A stretch of DNA of 64,000 bases, from contig NZ_JACIVI010000006.1 of assembly GCF_014145335.1 (NCBI RefSeq), forward strand, positions 119,693 through 183,692. The letters are read 5' to 3'. The notes beneath the pieces were generated by a model, which saw only the letters and a program-made list of their open reading frames with translations, was not told the DNA's origin and did not search any database. This DNA comes from Aquariibacter albus (GTDB lineage Bacteria > Pseudomonadota > Gammaproteobacteria > Burkholderiales > Burkholderiaceae_C). Position 1 is the stretch's first letter; the number at the start of each line of letters is the position of its first letter. Below are positions 18,445 to 27,739 of this stretch, one piece after another. A program made the translations under genes and the position numbers.

Positions 18445-19488
18445 ATGGAGCTTTTCCGCATCCGCCGCGACATCCCGTTCATGCGCCATGCCCTGGTGCT
18501 GAACGCGATCTCCTTCCTCACCTTCCTCGCCGCGGTCTTCTTCATCGCCACCCGCGGCCTGCACCTGTCGATCGAGTTCACCGGCGGCACCGTGCTGGAG
18601 GTGGCCTACACCCAGAGCGCCGACATCGACAAGGTGCGCACCGCCGTCGAGGCCCAGAACCTCGGCGAGGTGCAGGTGCAGAACTTCGGCAGCTCGCGCG
18701 ATGTGCTGATCCGCCTGCCGCTGCGCGGCGAGAGCAGCACCGCCGCGCAGCAGACCCTGGTCGACAAGGTCTTCGGCACGCTCTGCGCGGCCGAGTCCGG
18801 CACGGTCAGCCGGGTCGAGTCGGTCACCGCCCAGGGCGAACAGCTCAGCCGCCAGGTCTGCGCGAGCGGCGAGCGCGAACCGGTGTCGCTCAAGCGCAGC
18901 GAGTTCGTGGGGCCCTCGGTGGGCGCCGAGCTGGCCCGCGACGGCGCCATCGCCCTGGCCGTCACCATCGCCGGGATCATGATCTACCTGGCGCTGCGCT
19001 TCGAATGGAAGTTCGCGGTCGCCGGCATCATCGCCAACCTGCACGACGTGGTCATCATCCTGGGCTTCTTCGCCTTCTTCCAGTGGGAGTTCTCGCTCTC
19101 GGTGCTGGCGGCGGTGCTGGCGGTGCTGGGCTACTCGGTGAACGAGTCGGTGGTGATCTTCGACCGGGTGCGCGAGGCCTTCCGCAAGTTCCGCAAGCTC
19201 AACACGCCGCAGGTCATCGACCATGCGATCACCAGCACGATCAGCCGCACGATCATCACCCACGGATCGACCCAGATCATGGTGCTGTCGATGCTGATCT
19301 TCGGCGGCGCGACCCTGCACTACTTCGCGCTGGCGCTGACCATCGGCATCCTGTTCGGCATCTACTCCTCGGTCTTCGTGGCCGCGGCGATCGCGATGTA
19401 CCTGGGCGTCAAGCGCGAGGACCTGATCAAGGCGCCGGTCCGCCGCGAAGGCGATCCGGACGATCCCAACGCCGGCGCGGTGGTCTGA
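18445..19488 (+). CDS. secF: Protein translocase subunit SecF
   Basis: Partner of SecD, 347 residues, six predicted membrane helices. Family landmarks are LSIEFTGGTVLEVAY in the first periplasmic part and VIILGFFAFFQWEFSLSVLAAVLAVLGYSVNESVVIFDRVREAFRK in helices 4-5. A soluble insertion near residues 95-140 (GTLCAAESGTVSRVESVTAQ...) lengthens the periplasmic loop. It ends the sec transcription unit. Confidence 0.97.
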   Translation: MELFRIRRDIPFMRHALVLNAISFLTFLAAVFFIATRGLHLSIEFTGGTVLEVAYTQSADIDKVRTAVEAQNLGEVQVQNFGSSRDVLIRLPLRGESSTAAQQTLVDKVFGTLCAAESGTVSRVESVTAQGEQLSRQVCASGEREPVSLKRSEFVGPSVGAELARDGAIALAVTIAGIMIYLALRFEWKFAVAGIIANLHDVVIILGFFAFFQWEFSLSVLAAVLAVLGYSVNESVVIFDRVREAFRKFRKLNTPQVIDHAITSTISRTIITHGSTQIMVLSMLIFGGATLHYFALALTIGILFGIYSSVFVAAAIAMYLGVKREDLIKAPVRREGDPDDPNAGAVV

Positions 19489-19521
19489 TCCCGCAGGCCC
19501 ACCGGCGGCCCGGCGCGCGCG

Positions 19522-21621
19522 ATGCGATCCGCAGGCACCGGCCCGGCCGACGCCGCCCCCCTGGCGCGGGAGGCCGCCCGAACCGCCTTGGTCCGGGCCT
19601 GGCGGGACGGCCTGGCGCCGACGCTGCGGGGCCTGATCGCGTCGGCGGACCAGCTGGCCGCCAGCCCCCAGCCGGCCCCCGAGCTGCGTCTGCGGCGCCA
19701 GCGTGCGGCAGCCGACCTGGCCGCCTGCCGCGACACCCTGGCCGGGCTGCTGGGCCGGGCGCTGGCCGATGACGCCGGAGACTCCGAGGCCCTGCCGCTG
19801 CTGCAGCTCGTCGAGGACGCGCGCGGCGACCGCGAGATCCTCGCCTCCCGCCTGGCCCGGGCCCTGAGCGAGGCCGCTGGCGAGGCCGGCCTGCGATGGC
19901 GCCAGGCGCTCCGGGCGAGAGACCTCGGGGACACGCTGGCCTCCGATCCGACCCAGCCACAGCCCCTGGCCCGTCAGCTGCTCGAACGCTGGCAGCGCGC
20001 CGACCTCGACCTCGGCCACTGGCGCACGCTGCAGGCCCTGCTGCACGGCCAGTTCGGCCGGCTCTACCGCCAGGCCCTGGCCGCCGGCCTGGCCGCGCTG
20101 GACCCGCTGGCCGACGCCTCCCCCGCGGCCGTCGACCCCGGCGCAGCGGCCCCTGCCGACGTCGAGGCCGACCCCGAGCGGCCCCTGCCGCCGCAGACCC
20201 GGCTGAAGCCGCCGCCCCGGCGGCTGCCGGCCAGCCCGGCCCTCCACGCCGCGATCGCGGAAGCCCAGCGCGAGACGCTGCTGCCGGTGGGCGAGGCCTG
20301 GACCCTGCCCGGCGCGCCGCTGTTCGACAGCCTGCACAGCCGCACCCTGGCCCTGAAAGCCGTGGCCGATCACCCCGACCAGCGCGCGACGATCGAGGGG
20401 GTCGCGCTGATGTTCCAGCACCTGCTGGCCGAGGCGCGCCTGCCGATCGGCGTGCGCCTGGGCCTGGCCCGCCTGCAGCTGCCGGTGCTGCGGATCGCCC
20501 TGGAGGAACCCGACATCTTCGCCGAGGCCCAGCACCCGGCACGGCGGCTGATCGACCGGCTCGGCGCCTGCGCGCTGGGCTTCGAGCCGGGCCCGCAGGC
20601 GGCCGATCCGGCGCTGGAGGCGGAGCTGCTGCGCATCGTGCAGCTGGTCGAGGCCTACCCCGACAGCGGCCGGCGCGTGTTCGAGGCGGCTCTCGCCGAG
20701 TTCGAAGGTTTCGTCACCCGCCGCATGCGCCTCCCCCCCGCCGGCGGCCCATCCGCCCTGCCGCTGGTGCAGCAGATGGAGGAGCGCGAGGCCCGGCTCA
20801 TCCAGGCGACCGTGACGCTGCGCCGCGAGCTCGCCGGCGAGCGGCCGCCCCCCGCCCTGCGCGACTTCCTCTTCCATGTCTGGGCCGAGGTGCTGGCCGC
20901 CCGGGCGATGCAGGCCAAGCGATCGCTCGTGGCCACCGCGGCGCCGGCAGGGGATGAAGCCAGCGTCGTCGCCGAGCTGCTGTGGCTCTGCCACCCGAAG
21001 CGGGACCGCGAGGAACGTGCCGAGGCACTGCGCCGCCTGGCCCCGCTGATGCTGCACCTGCGCGCCGGCATGCGCGAAGCCGGCCTGGCGCCGCACCGGC
21101 AGGAAGAGCAGCTGCGCAGCCTGCAGGGCCTGCTTCATGCCGCCTTCTCGGCCTGCGAACCCGACGTCGACCCGGGGCTGCGGCTGGCCGGACTCGGCCG
21201 CCGCCTGGATGCACTGGAAGGCTTGAGCCCGGACCCGGATCGTCTCGCCCAGGACGCCCTGCTGGCCATCGAGCAGACCGAGGCCGACGAAGCCCCGCCG
21301 CTGCAGCTGATCCGCAGCGGCGGCCTGCCGCCCAGCGCCGCCACCCTGGCGCGCGTCGCGGAACTGGCCGTCGGCTCCTGGTTCCGCTGGCAGCCGGCCG
21401 GGGCGCCCCGCGAACTGCTGCAGCTGGCCTGGCTCGGCCGGCGCAAGCGCCTGGCCCTGCTGCTGGCGCGGGACGGCCGGGCCTGGCTCTTTCCGCTGCC
21501 GCGGCTGGCCGCGCACCTGCAGGCCGGCAGCCTGGAGGCCGCCCAGGCCGATCCGCTGAGCGCACAGGCATTGCGCGCGATCCGGGACCGGCTGAAGGCC
21601 GATCCGCAGGAGCCACGCTGA
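19522..21621 (+). CDS. DUF1631 family protein
   Basis: A 699-residue, Leu/Ala-rich helical cytoplasmic protein. Segments such as SLHSRTLALKAVADHPDQRATIEGVALMFQHLLAEARLP, EREARLIQATVTLRRELAGE, LRDFLFHVWAEVLAARAM and the C-terminal GSWFRWQPAGAPRELLQLAWLGRRKRLALLLARDGRAWLFPLPRL are characteristic of the DUF1631 family of beta/gammaproteobacteria. No enzymatic motif is visible. It begins 33 bases after secF and is convergent with smg. Function unknown. Confidence 0.75.
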   Translation: MRSAGTGPADAAPLAREAARTALVRAWRDGLAPTLRGLIASADQLAASPQPAPELRLRRQRAAADLAACRDTLAGLLGRALADDAGDSEALPLLQLVEDARGDREILASRLARALSEAAGEAGLRWRQALRARDLGDTLASDPTQPQPLARQLLERWQRADLDLGHWRTLQALLHGQFGRLYRQALAAGLAALDPLADASPAAVDPGAAAPADVEADPERPLPPQTRLKPPPRRLPASPALHAAIAEAQRETLLPVGEAWTLPGAPLFDSLHSRTLALKAVADHPDQRATIEGVALMFQHLLAEARLPIGVRLGLARLQLPVLRIALEEPDIFAEAQHPARRLIDRLGACALGFEPGPQAADPALEAELLRIVQLVEAYPDSGRRVFEAALAEFEGFVTRRMRLPPAGGPSALPLVQQMEEREARLIQATVTLRRELAGERPPPALRDFLFHVWAEVLAARAMQAKRSLVATAAPAGDEASVVAELLWLCHPKRDREERAEALRRLAPLMLHLRAGMREAGLAPHRQEEQLRSLQGLLHAAFSACEPDVDPGLRLAGLGRRLDALEGLSPDPDRLAQDALLAIEQTEADEAPPLQLIRSGGLPPSAATLARVAELAVGSWFRWQPAGAPRELLQLAWLGRRKRLALLLARDGRAWLFPLPRLAAHLQAGSLEAAQADPLSAQALRAIRDRLKADPQEPR

Positions 21622-21643
21622 GGCGGCGCCCTGCCGCCCGGAC

Positions 21644-22096
21644 TCAGTGGATCAGCCGATCCTCGTCGGCGACGAAGAGCTCGTCGAGGATGAGCGCATC
21701 GGGCTCTTCGCCCAGGCTCCAGAAGACCATCAGCACGATGATCTTCAGGTCTTCCAGCGGCAACGGGCCGCCGGGGATGGCCATCGCGCGGTCGATCACC
21801 ATCTCGCGCATCGGCGGGCGCAGCACGCCGGCCGAGGCCAGGAAGCTGATGAAGCCGATCGAGGCTTCGCCGAGATGCTCGGATTCGGCGTCGGTGTAGA
21901 CGCGCAGGCCCGAGCCGGGCGCGGCGTGCTCGGCCGAGTCGGCGGCGCCGGCCAGGCCTTCGAGCCAGTCCAGGGCCTCCTGGATTTCCTCGCGCTCGAA
22001 ACCCACCGCGGAGAGCTTGCGCGAAAGCTGCCGGGGCTCGGGACAAGCGTCCGGCCGCCAGTAGTTTTCGTACAGGTAAACGAGCACATCGAACAT
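21644..22096 (-). CDS. smg: Smg (DUF494) family protein
   Basis: A 150-residue acidic protein beginning MFDVLVYLYENYWRPDACPE, the hallmark of the Smg/DUF494 family that sits downstream of dprA in many proteobacteria. The C-terminal half (REMVIDRAMAIPGGPLPLEDLKIIVLMVFWSLGEEPDALILDELF) is highly conserved. Molecular role not established. ATG at 22096 was chosen from this N-terminus, although the frame is open upstream through dprA. Confidence 0.92.
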   Translation of the reverse strand: MFDVLVYLYENYWRPDACPEPRQLSRKLSAVGFEREEIQEALDWLEGLAGAADSAEHAAPGSGLRVYTDAESEHLGEASIGFISFLASAGVLRPPMREMVIDRAMAIPGGPLPLEDLKIIVLMVFWSLGEEPDALILDELFVADEDRLIH

Positions 22097-22163
22097 GTTT
22101 TCGACCTTACCACAGGCGCTTTGATCGGCCGCGCGGGCGGGGCGCCGGCCCCTCGGGCGCGGC

Positions 22164-23357
22164 TCAGGCCCGGCCGCGGCGCTGGACGCGGCCGCCGCCC
22201 AGGCGGGCCAGTCGGCCGTCCAGCTCCAGCGCCAGTAACTGCACATTGAGGCTCGCGGCGTCCAGGCCGGTACGGGCGGCCAGGGTGTCGAGGTCGACCG
22301 GCTCGTGGCCGAGCGCGCGCAGGAGCGGGTCGGTCTCGTGCCCTTCAGCGGTGGGTTCGGCGACGGGTTCGGCGCCGGATGCGCCCGTGGCTTCGCCCGG
22401 CCCTGCGACCGGGCCCTCCGCCGTCGCGGCCTGCGGCACGGCGGCCGCCAGCCGCGCGGCAAGCGGCGCCCCCAGGGCCTCGAGCACGTCGTCGACCGTC
22501 TCGACGAGCTGCGCGCCCTGCTTGATCAGGCTGTGGCAGCCGCGCGACTGCGGGCTGTCGATGGAGCCGGGGATGGCCAGCACCTCGCGGCCGGCTTCGG
22601 CGGCCAGCCGGGCGGTGATCAGCGAGCCGGAGGCCAGCGCCGCCTCGACCACCAGCGTGCCCTGGCCCAGGCCGGCGATCAGCCGGTTGCGGCGCGGGAA
22701 ATTGCCCGCCAGCGGCGGCGTGCCCAAGGGGTACTCGCTCAGCAGCAGGCCGTCGGCGACGATGCGCCGCGCCAGGGCCGCATGCGCGACCGGGTAGAGG
22801 CGGTCGATGCCGGTGCCGATCACGGCCACCGTGCCGGCGCCGCCGGTTGCGGCCAGGGCCCCCTCATGCGCCGCCGCGTCGATGCCGCGCGCCAGGCCGG
22901 AGACGATGAGCAGGCCGCGCGCCGCCAGCGCCTGGGCGAAGGCGCGGGCATGGTCGGCGCCGGCCGGGGTGGGATGGCGGCTGCCGACCACCGCCAGGGC
23001 AGGCCCGGCCAGCCGGTCCAGCGCACCCTCGGCATAGAGCCAGAGCGGCGGATCCGCCAGGCTGAGCAGGGCTTCCGGGTACTCGTGATCGCCCAGGGCC
23101 AGCAGATGGCGCTGCGGCGCGCCGGCCTGCCAGGCCTCGACGGCGGCCAGGCGCCGGGCCCAGGCCTCGGGCGCCTCGGCCGGCCGGGCCGGGGGGCCGA
23201 CCACCGCCTGACGCTGCGCCTCGGGCAGGGCCTGCACCGCCTCGGGCCCGCCGAAGCGGCGCAGCAGGGCGCGCTGCGCGGCCGGGCGGTGGCCGCTGGA
23301 TTCGACGAGCCAGAGCCAGGCCCGGCGCTCGGGCGACAGCGGCTGCGCTTGCGGCAT
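22164..23357 (-). CDS. dprA: DNA-processing protein DprA
   Basis: Single-strand DNA-binding protein that loads RecA during natural transformation, 397 residues. An N-terminal helical (SAM-like) domain is followed by the Rossmann-fold core: ALAVVGSRHPTPAG, GLLIVSGLARGIDAAAHEGALA, GTGIDRLYP and FPRRNRLIAGLGQGTLVVEA. The C-terminal winged-helix domain (LDTLAARTGLDAASLNVQLLALELDGRLARLGGGRVQR) is present after a Pro/Ala/Glu linker. ATG at 23357 has GGAG seven bases upstream; a TTG five codons earlier overlaps the LysM gene. Confidence 0.95.
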   Translation of the reverse strand: MPQAQPLSPERRAWLWLVESSGHRPAAQRALLRRFGGPEAVQALPEAQRQAVVGPPARPAEAPEAWARRLAAVEAWQAGAPQRHLLALGDHEYPEALLSLADPPLWLYAEGALDRLAGPALAVVGSRHPTPAGADHARAFAQALAARGLLIVSGLARGIDAAAHEGALAATGGAGTVAVIGTGIDRLYPVAHAALARRIVADGLLLSEYPLGTPPLAGNFPRRNRLIAGLGQGTLVVEAALASGSLITARLAAEAGREVLAIPGSIDSPQSRGCHSLIKQGAQLVETVDDVLEALGAPLAARLAAAVPQAATAEGPVAGPGEATGASGAEPVAEPTAEGHETDPLLRALGHEPVDLDTLAARTGLDAASLNVQLLALELDGRLARLGGGRVQRRGRA

Positions 23358-23368
23358 GGCGTCTCCGC

Positions 23369-24535
23369 TCAAGGGGCCGTGAACCGGTCGCCGGGGCCCA
23401 GGGGGCCGTCGGATTCCAGCACCAGCGCATAGGCACTGCGCTCGAAGCTGCGCAGCACGAAGAGCAGACCGCGACGCTGGTCGGGCAGGCGCAGCGGGGC
23501 GACCGGTTCGACGGTGGCATCGCGCGCCAGGGCGCCGGCCCGCCAGACGGCCAGCACATGGCCATGCGCCAGGCCGTCGCGGCGGCCGCGGTTGAGGATG
23601 ACGATCTGCTGCGCGCCGGCCATCAGCGCATCGCCCTGCACGCGCACCAGGCGGCCGCTGAGGGCCGGATCGGGCGCATGCGGCAGGTAGCTCGGCGATT
23701 CGGCCGGCGGACGCGGCAGCAGGCGGTCGCCGACCTGCGCCTCCTCGCGGCTGGCACCCAGGCGCAGGCGGGCCGGCACGGTCAGGCCATCGGGCGCGAG
23801 GCCGGCGGGCTGTTCGAGGCGCGCGTCGGCCACGAAACGGGCCTCGTGACCGAGCAGCTCGCCGGTCTCCGGGTCGTGCAGGGGCTGGGCGCGGCGGAAG
23901 ATGCGCCAGTCGACCGTGCCCTCCAGCGGGCCCAGGGCATAGGCCGGGTCGCCACGGCCGAGCAGCATGCGGCCCTCGGGCGTGGCCACCAGGCGGGGCG
24001 CCTGCAGCAGGGCCTCGTCCTCGACGATCAGGGCCTCGTTCAGGAAGGCGGCGATCGAGCGCCAGGGCACGGCGCTCAGCGCGGGCTCGGCCGGGCCGGC
24101 GTCGCGAACGCGGGCGAGCACGCGCTCGACCGGCAGACCCTCCGCCGCCGGCTCGTCCGCGCCCAGCAGGCGCAGGCGGGCGCGGCCGTCAAGGCGCTCC
24201 AGCCGCAGGCGCTGGCCGGGATAGATCAGGTGCGGGTTGCGCACCGCCTCCAGGTTCATGCCCCACAGCTCGGGCCAGCGCCAGGGCGAGCGCAGGAAGA
24301 GCTGCGACAGGCCCCACAGCGTGTCGCCCGGCACCACCCGGTGCTCGTCGGGGGCATCGGGCGCCAGCTCGTCCAGCGGCACGCCGGCGGCGGCCACCTG
24401 CTCGGCCGTGCCGCGCTGCGCGGGCGTCACCGGCCAGGGCGGTGCGGCACCGGCCGGCAGGCCAGCCGCGCCCAGGCCGAGCAGCAGGACCAGGCCGCGC
24501 AGGGCGGGCCGGAAGGGGGGGCGGCTCGAGGGCAT
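23369..24535 (-). CDS. LysM-domain exported protein
   Basis: A 388-residue exported protein. Signal peptide LRGLVLLLGLGAAGLPAGAA (about residues 12-31), then a single LysM domain, HRVVPGDTLWGLSQLFLRSPWRWPELWGMNLEAVRNPHLIYPGQRLRL (about 65-113), which should bind peptidoglycan. The rest is a beta-rich region resembling outer-membrane-associated repeats (LVRVQGDALMAGAQQIVILNRGRRDGLAHGHVLAV). LysM-dprA-smg is a common Burkholderiales order. It is divergent from def across 166 bases. Confidence 0.88.
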   Translation of the reverse strand: MPSSRPPFRPALRGLVLLLGLGAAGLPAGAAPPWPVTPAQRGTAEQVAAAGVPLDELAPDAPDEHRVVPGDTLWGLSQLFLRSPWRWPELWGMNLEAVRNPHLIYPGQRLRLERLDGRARLRLLGADEPAAEGLPVERVLARVRDAGPAEPALSAVPWRSIAAFLNEALIVEDEALLQAPRLVATPEGRMLLGRGDPAYALGPLEGTVDWRIFRRAQPLHDPETGELLGHEARFVADARLEQPAGLAPDGLTVPARLRLGASREEAQVGDRLLPRPPAESPSYLPHAPDPALSGRLVRVQGDALMAGAQQIVILNRGRRDGLAHGHVLAVWRAGALARDATVEPVAPLRLPDQRRGLLFVLRSFERSAYALVLESDGPLGPGDRFTAP

Positions 24536-24701
24536 CACGGGGCTCCGGCGGCGAGCCCGCCCGGCCGCCAGGCGGGCGACAAGGCTTGGGCGAAAATAGG
24601 GACTTGGCCGACGATTCTGTCGGGCCCCGCCTCGCGCCAAACCCGAAAAAGGGGGGTGGCCGGGCCCCGGCCGCGCCGACCCCCGAACCGCCTGTCCGAC
24701 C

Positions 24702-25214
24702 ATGGCCCTGCTCCCCATCCTGCGCTACCCCGACCCCCGCCTGCACACCGTGGCCCGCCCGGTGGGAGCCGTGGATGCGCGCATCCGCCAGCTGGCCGCC
24801 GACATGTTCGAGACCATGTTCGCCGCCAAGGGCATCGGCCTGGCCGCGACCCAGGTCGACGTGCACGAGCAGCTGATCGTGATGGACGTGTCGGAAGCGC
24901 GGGACGAGCCGCTGGTGCTCATCAACCCCGAGCTGGTCGCGACCAGTGCCGAGCGCGCCGTGGGCGACGAAGGCTGTCTCTCGGTGCCGCAGATCTACGA
25001 CAAGGTCGAGCGCTTCGAACGCGTGACCGTGCGCTTCCTCGACCTCGACGGCCAGACGCGCACCCTGGACGCCGAGGGCCTGCTGGCCATCTGCATCCAG
25101 CACGAGATGGACCACCTCAAGGGCAAGGTCTTCGTCGAATACCTCTCCCCGCTCAAGCGCAACCGCATCAAGAGCAAGCTGGCCAAGCGCAGCCGTGACG
25201 AGGCCGAGGCCTGA
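24702..25214 (+). CDS. def: Peptide deformylase
   Basis: Removes the N-formyl group from nascent proteins. 170 residues with all three motifs: GIGLAATQV (44-52), EGCLSVP (Cys92 metal ligand) and QHEMDHL (His134, Glu135, His138). The stop overlaps the fmt start by one base, the usual def-fmt pair. Confidence 0.97.
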   Translation: MALLPILRYPDPRLHTVARPVGAVDARIRQLAADMFETMFAAKGIGLAATQVDVHEQLIVMDVSEARDEPLVLINPELVATSAERAVGDEGCLSVPQIYDKVERFERVTVRFLDLDGQTRTLDAEGLLAICIQHEMDHLKGKVFVEYLSPLKRNRIKSKLAKRSRDEAEA

Positions 25215-26188
25215 TGCGCATCGCCTTCGCCGGCACCCCGGTCTTCGCCGCCCGGGCCCTGGAGGCCCTGCATGCCGCGGGACACACGGTCGCCCTGGTG
25301 CTGACCCAGCCCGACCGCCCGGCGGGCCGCGGCATGAAGCTGCAGCCCTCGCCGGTCAAGCAGTTCGCCCTGGCCCAGGGCCTGGCGCTGGCCCAGCCAC
25401 AGGGCCTGAAGCTCGACGGCCGCTTTGCCGCCGAGGCCCAGGCCGCCCGGGCCGCACTGCAGGCCGCGGCGCCCGAGCTGATGGTGGTGGCCGCCTACGG
25501 CCTGATCCTGCCGGACTGGACGCTGAAGCTGCCGCCGCGCGGCTGCCTGAACATCCATGCCTCGCTGCTGCCGCGCTGGCGCGGCGCGGCGCCCATCCAC
25601 CGCGCCATCGAGGCCGGGGATGCCGAGACCGGCACGACGATCATGCAGATGGATGCCGGCCTGGACACCGGCGACATGCTGCGGGTCGAGCGCCTGCCCA
25701 TCGCCCCCGACGAGAGCACCGCCCACCTGCACGACCGGCTGGCTGCGCAGGGCGCGCGACTGATCGTCGAGGCCCTGGCCCAGCTGGACCGCGGCGAGCC
25801 GCTGCCCGCCACGCCCCAGCCGGCCGAAGGCTGCTGCTACGCCGCCAAGATCGACAAGGCCGAGGCGGCGATCGACTGGTCGCTGCCCGCCGCCACGCTG
25901 GCACGCCGGGTACGGGCCTTCGACCCGGCCCCGGGCGCGCACTTCACGCGGACGGCTTCCGAGGGCCGGACCGAGACGATCAAGCTCTGGCGCGCCCGGC
26001 CCGTGCCGGGCCAGGGCCAGCCCGGCGAGGTGCTGGCGCTCGATGCCCGGGCCGGCCTGCTGCAGGTGGCCTGCGGCGAAGGGGCCCTGCAGATCGAGGA
26101 ACTGCAACGCCCGGGCGGCAAGCGCCTGCCGGCCCGCGAACTGCTGGCCGCCCTGGCCCTGCAGCCGGGCGAACGCCTGGGCGGCTGA
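25214..26188 (+). CDS. fmt: Methionyl-tRNA formyltransferase
   Basis: Formylates Met-tRNA-fMet for initiation using 10-formyltetrahydrofolate. 324 residues; begins [19 protein letters not shown] and contains [25 protein letters not shown]. The catalytic block is [21 protein letters not shown] (Asn-x-His), followed by [12 protein letters not shown] and the C-terminal tRNA-binding domain. Translation is coupled to def through TGATG. Confidence 0.97.
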   Translation: MRIAFAGTPVFAARALEALHAAGHTVALVLTQPDRPAGRGMKLQPSPVKQFALAQGLALAQPQGLKLDGRFAAEAQAARAALQAAAPELMVVAAYGLILPDWTLKLPPRGCLNIHASLLPRWRGAAPIHRAIEAGDAETGTTIMQMDAGLDTGDMLRVERLPIAPDESTAHLHDRLAAQGARLIVEALAQLDRGEPLPATPQPAEGCCYAAKIDKAEAAIDWSLPAATLARRVRAFDPAPGAHFTRTASEGRTETIKLWRARPVPGQGQPGEVLALDARAGLLQVACGEGALQIEELQRPGGKRLPARELLAALALQPGERLGG

Positions 26189-26200
26189 GGCGGCCGCCGT

Positions 26201-26641
26201 TCAGCGGGAGCTCGGGCTCCGGCCCAGCGGGCCGAAGCAGGCGTCGAGGGAAGGGGTGACGCAGACGATGTGCTGGTCGCCCTCGGGCTTGAACTTCAGG
26301 TACATCTTGATCTCGCGGCCGCTGTCGTTCTGCCGCGATCCGGTGCAGTCCATGCCGCCATGGTCCTTGAGCACCGTCACCTGCAGGGTGTGGAAGCCGG
26401 TGGCGGCATCCAGCGGGCCCATGGCGTAGCGCATCTCGGTGCGCTCCTCGCCGCTCAGGATGAAGCCAAGGCCGTCGGGACGGTACTCGTAGACCTCGCG
26501 GCACTGGCCGGGATCGGTCCAGCGCCAGACCCCGGTCAGCGAGGGGGCCTCGATCCGGTCGGCGGGCAGGGCGAAAGCCAGGCCGGCGGCCAGGCTGGCC
26601 AGGGCCAGGAGGCCAAGCCGCAGGGGGGCAACAGAGGGCAT
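26201..26641 (-). CDS. Small secreted protein, unknown function
   Basis: A 146-residue protein with a signal peptide ([23 protein letters not shown]). The mature part reads [40 protein letters not shown], suggesting a small lipocalin-like beta domain, and has three cysteines. It is convergent with fmt (12-base gap) and divergent from htpX. I do not recognise the family, and the fold remark is a guess from the GVWRW and EYRPDG pattern. Confidence 0.7.
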   Translation of the reverse strand: MPSVAPLRLGLLALASLAAGLAFALPADRIEAPSLTGVWRWTDPGQCREVYEYRPDGLGFILSGEERTEMRYAMGPLDAATGFHTLQVTVLKDHGGMDCTGSRQNDSGREIKMYLKFKPEGDQHIVCVTPSLDACFGPLGRSPSSR

Positions 26642-26865
26642 CGGAATCTCCCGCAGGACCGGCCAGGATGGGCTGGAGGCAATCTAGCAGCGGGGCGACG
26701 CGGGGGCCCCGCCGCCGAGTGATTTGCCCCGGGAATGCTGCCCGGCCCGGGGTCGAGGCCGCCTTGCGCTCCGGCCGCGGCCCCTGGCTTGAACTCCCGG
26801 CCGCCGGCCGCATCTACCGCCGCACGGGTTCGCCCTTTGACGGGCCCGCCGAAAGGATCTCCACG

Positions 26866-27711
26866 ATGTTCAACCTGATGAAGACCGCCATGCTGATGGC
26901 GGCCATCACCGCGCTGTTCATGGCCCTGGGCCAGATGATCGGCGGCAGCCAGGGCATGGTGCTCGCGCTGCTGGTCGCGATCGGGATGAATTTCTTCAGC
27001 TACTGGTTCTCCGACAAGATGGTCCTGCGCATGTACAACGCGCAGGAGGTCGACGAAGCCACGGCGCCACAGTTCTACCGCATGGTCGCCGAGCTGGCCC
27101 AGCGGGCCGAGCTGCCCATGCCCAAGGTCTACCTGATCCAGGAAGACGCGCCGAACGCCTTCGCCACCGGCCGCAATCCCGAGCATGCCGCGGTGGCCGC
27201 CACCACCGGCCTGCTGCGCATGCTCAGCGAGCGCGAGGTGCGCGGCGTGATGGCCCACGAGCTGGCCCACGTGAAGCACCGTGACATCCTGATCAGCACG
27301 GTCAGCGCCACCATGGCCGGTGCGATCTCGATGCTCGCCAACTTCGCCATGCTCTTCGGCGGGCGCGACAGCGAAGGCCGGCCGGCCAACCCGATCGCCA
27401 GCATCGCGGTCATGATCCTCGCGCCGCTGGCCGCCAGCCTGATCCAGATGGCGATCAGCCGGGCCCGCGAGTTCGAGGCCGACCGCGGCGGCGCCGAGAT
27501 CTCCGGCGACCCGCTGGCCCTGGCCAGCGCACTCAACAAGATCGCCGGCCGCGCCGAGCAGATTCCGCTGGAGGCCGCCGAGCGCCACCCCGAGACCGCG
27601 CAGATGATGATCATGAACCCGCTGTCCGGCGGCGGGCTGCGCGGCCTGTTCTCCACCCACCCGGCGACCGAGGAGCGGGTCGCCCGGCTCGTCGCGCTGT
27701 CGCGCGACTGA
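26866..27711 (+). CDS. htpX: Membrane zinc protease HtpX
   Basis: Inner-membrane M48 metalloprotease for membrane protein quality control, 281 residues. Zinc motif HELAH at 131-135 with third ligand Glu in [15 protein letters not shown]. Two N-terminal helices ([17 protein letters not shown] and [18 protein letters not shown]) and two more after the zinc motif. GAAAGGA precedes the ATG at 26866. Convergent with the kef genes. Confidence 0.96.
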   Translation: MFNLMKTAMLMAAITALFMALGQMIGGSQGMVLALLVAIGMNFFSYWFSDKMVLRMYNAQEVDEATAPQFYRMVAELAQRAELPMPKVYLIQEDAPNAFATGRNPEHAAVAATTGLLRMLSEREVRGVMAHELAHVKHRDILISTVSATMAGAISMLANFAMLFGGRDSEGRPANPIASIAVMILAPLAASLIQMAISRAREFEADRGGAEISGDPLALASALNKIAGRAEQIPLEAAERHPETAQMMIMNPLSGGGLRGLFSTHPATEERVARLVALSRD

Positions 27712-27739
27712 GGCCGGACCGCGGGCGGCGAAAGCCGCC

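Noticed and set aside
15412..21516. Minus-strand open frame of more than 2,000 codons
   Set aside because: It runs antisense to the MocR gene, yajC, secD, secF and the DUF1631 gene, whose products are clearly recognisable. The translation is low-complexity Gln/Gly/Arg/Ala/His and has no family resemblance. It is a codon-bias artefact of high GC.
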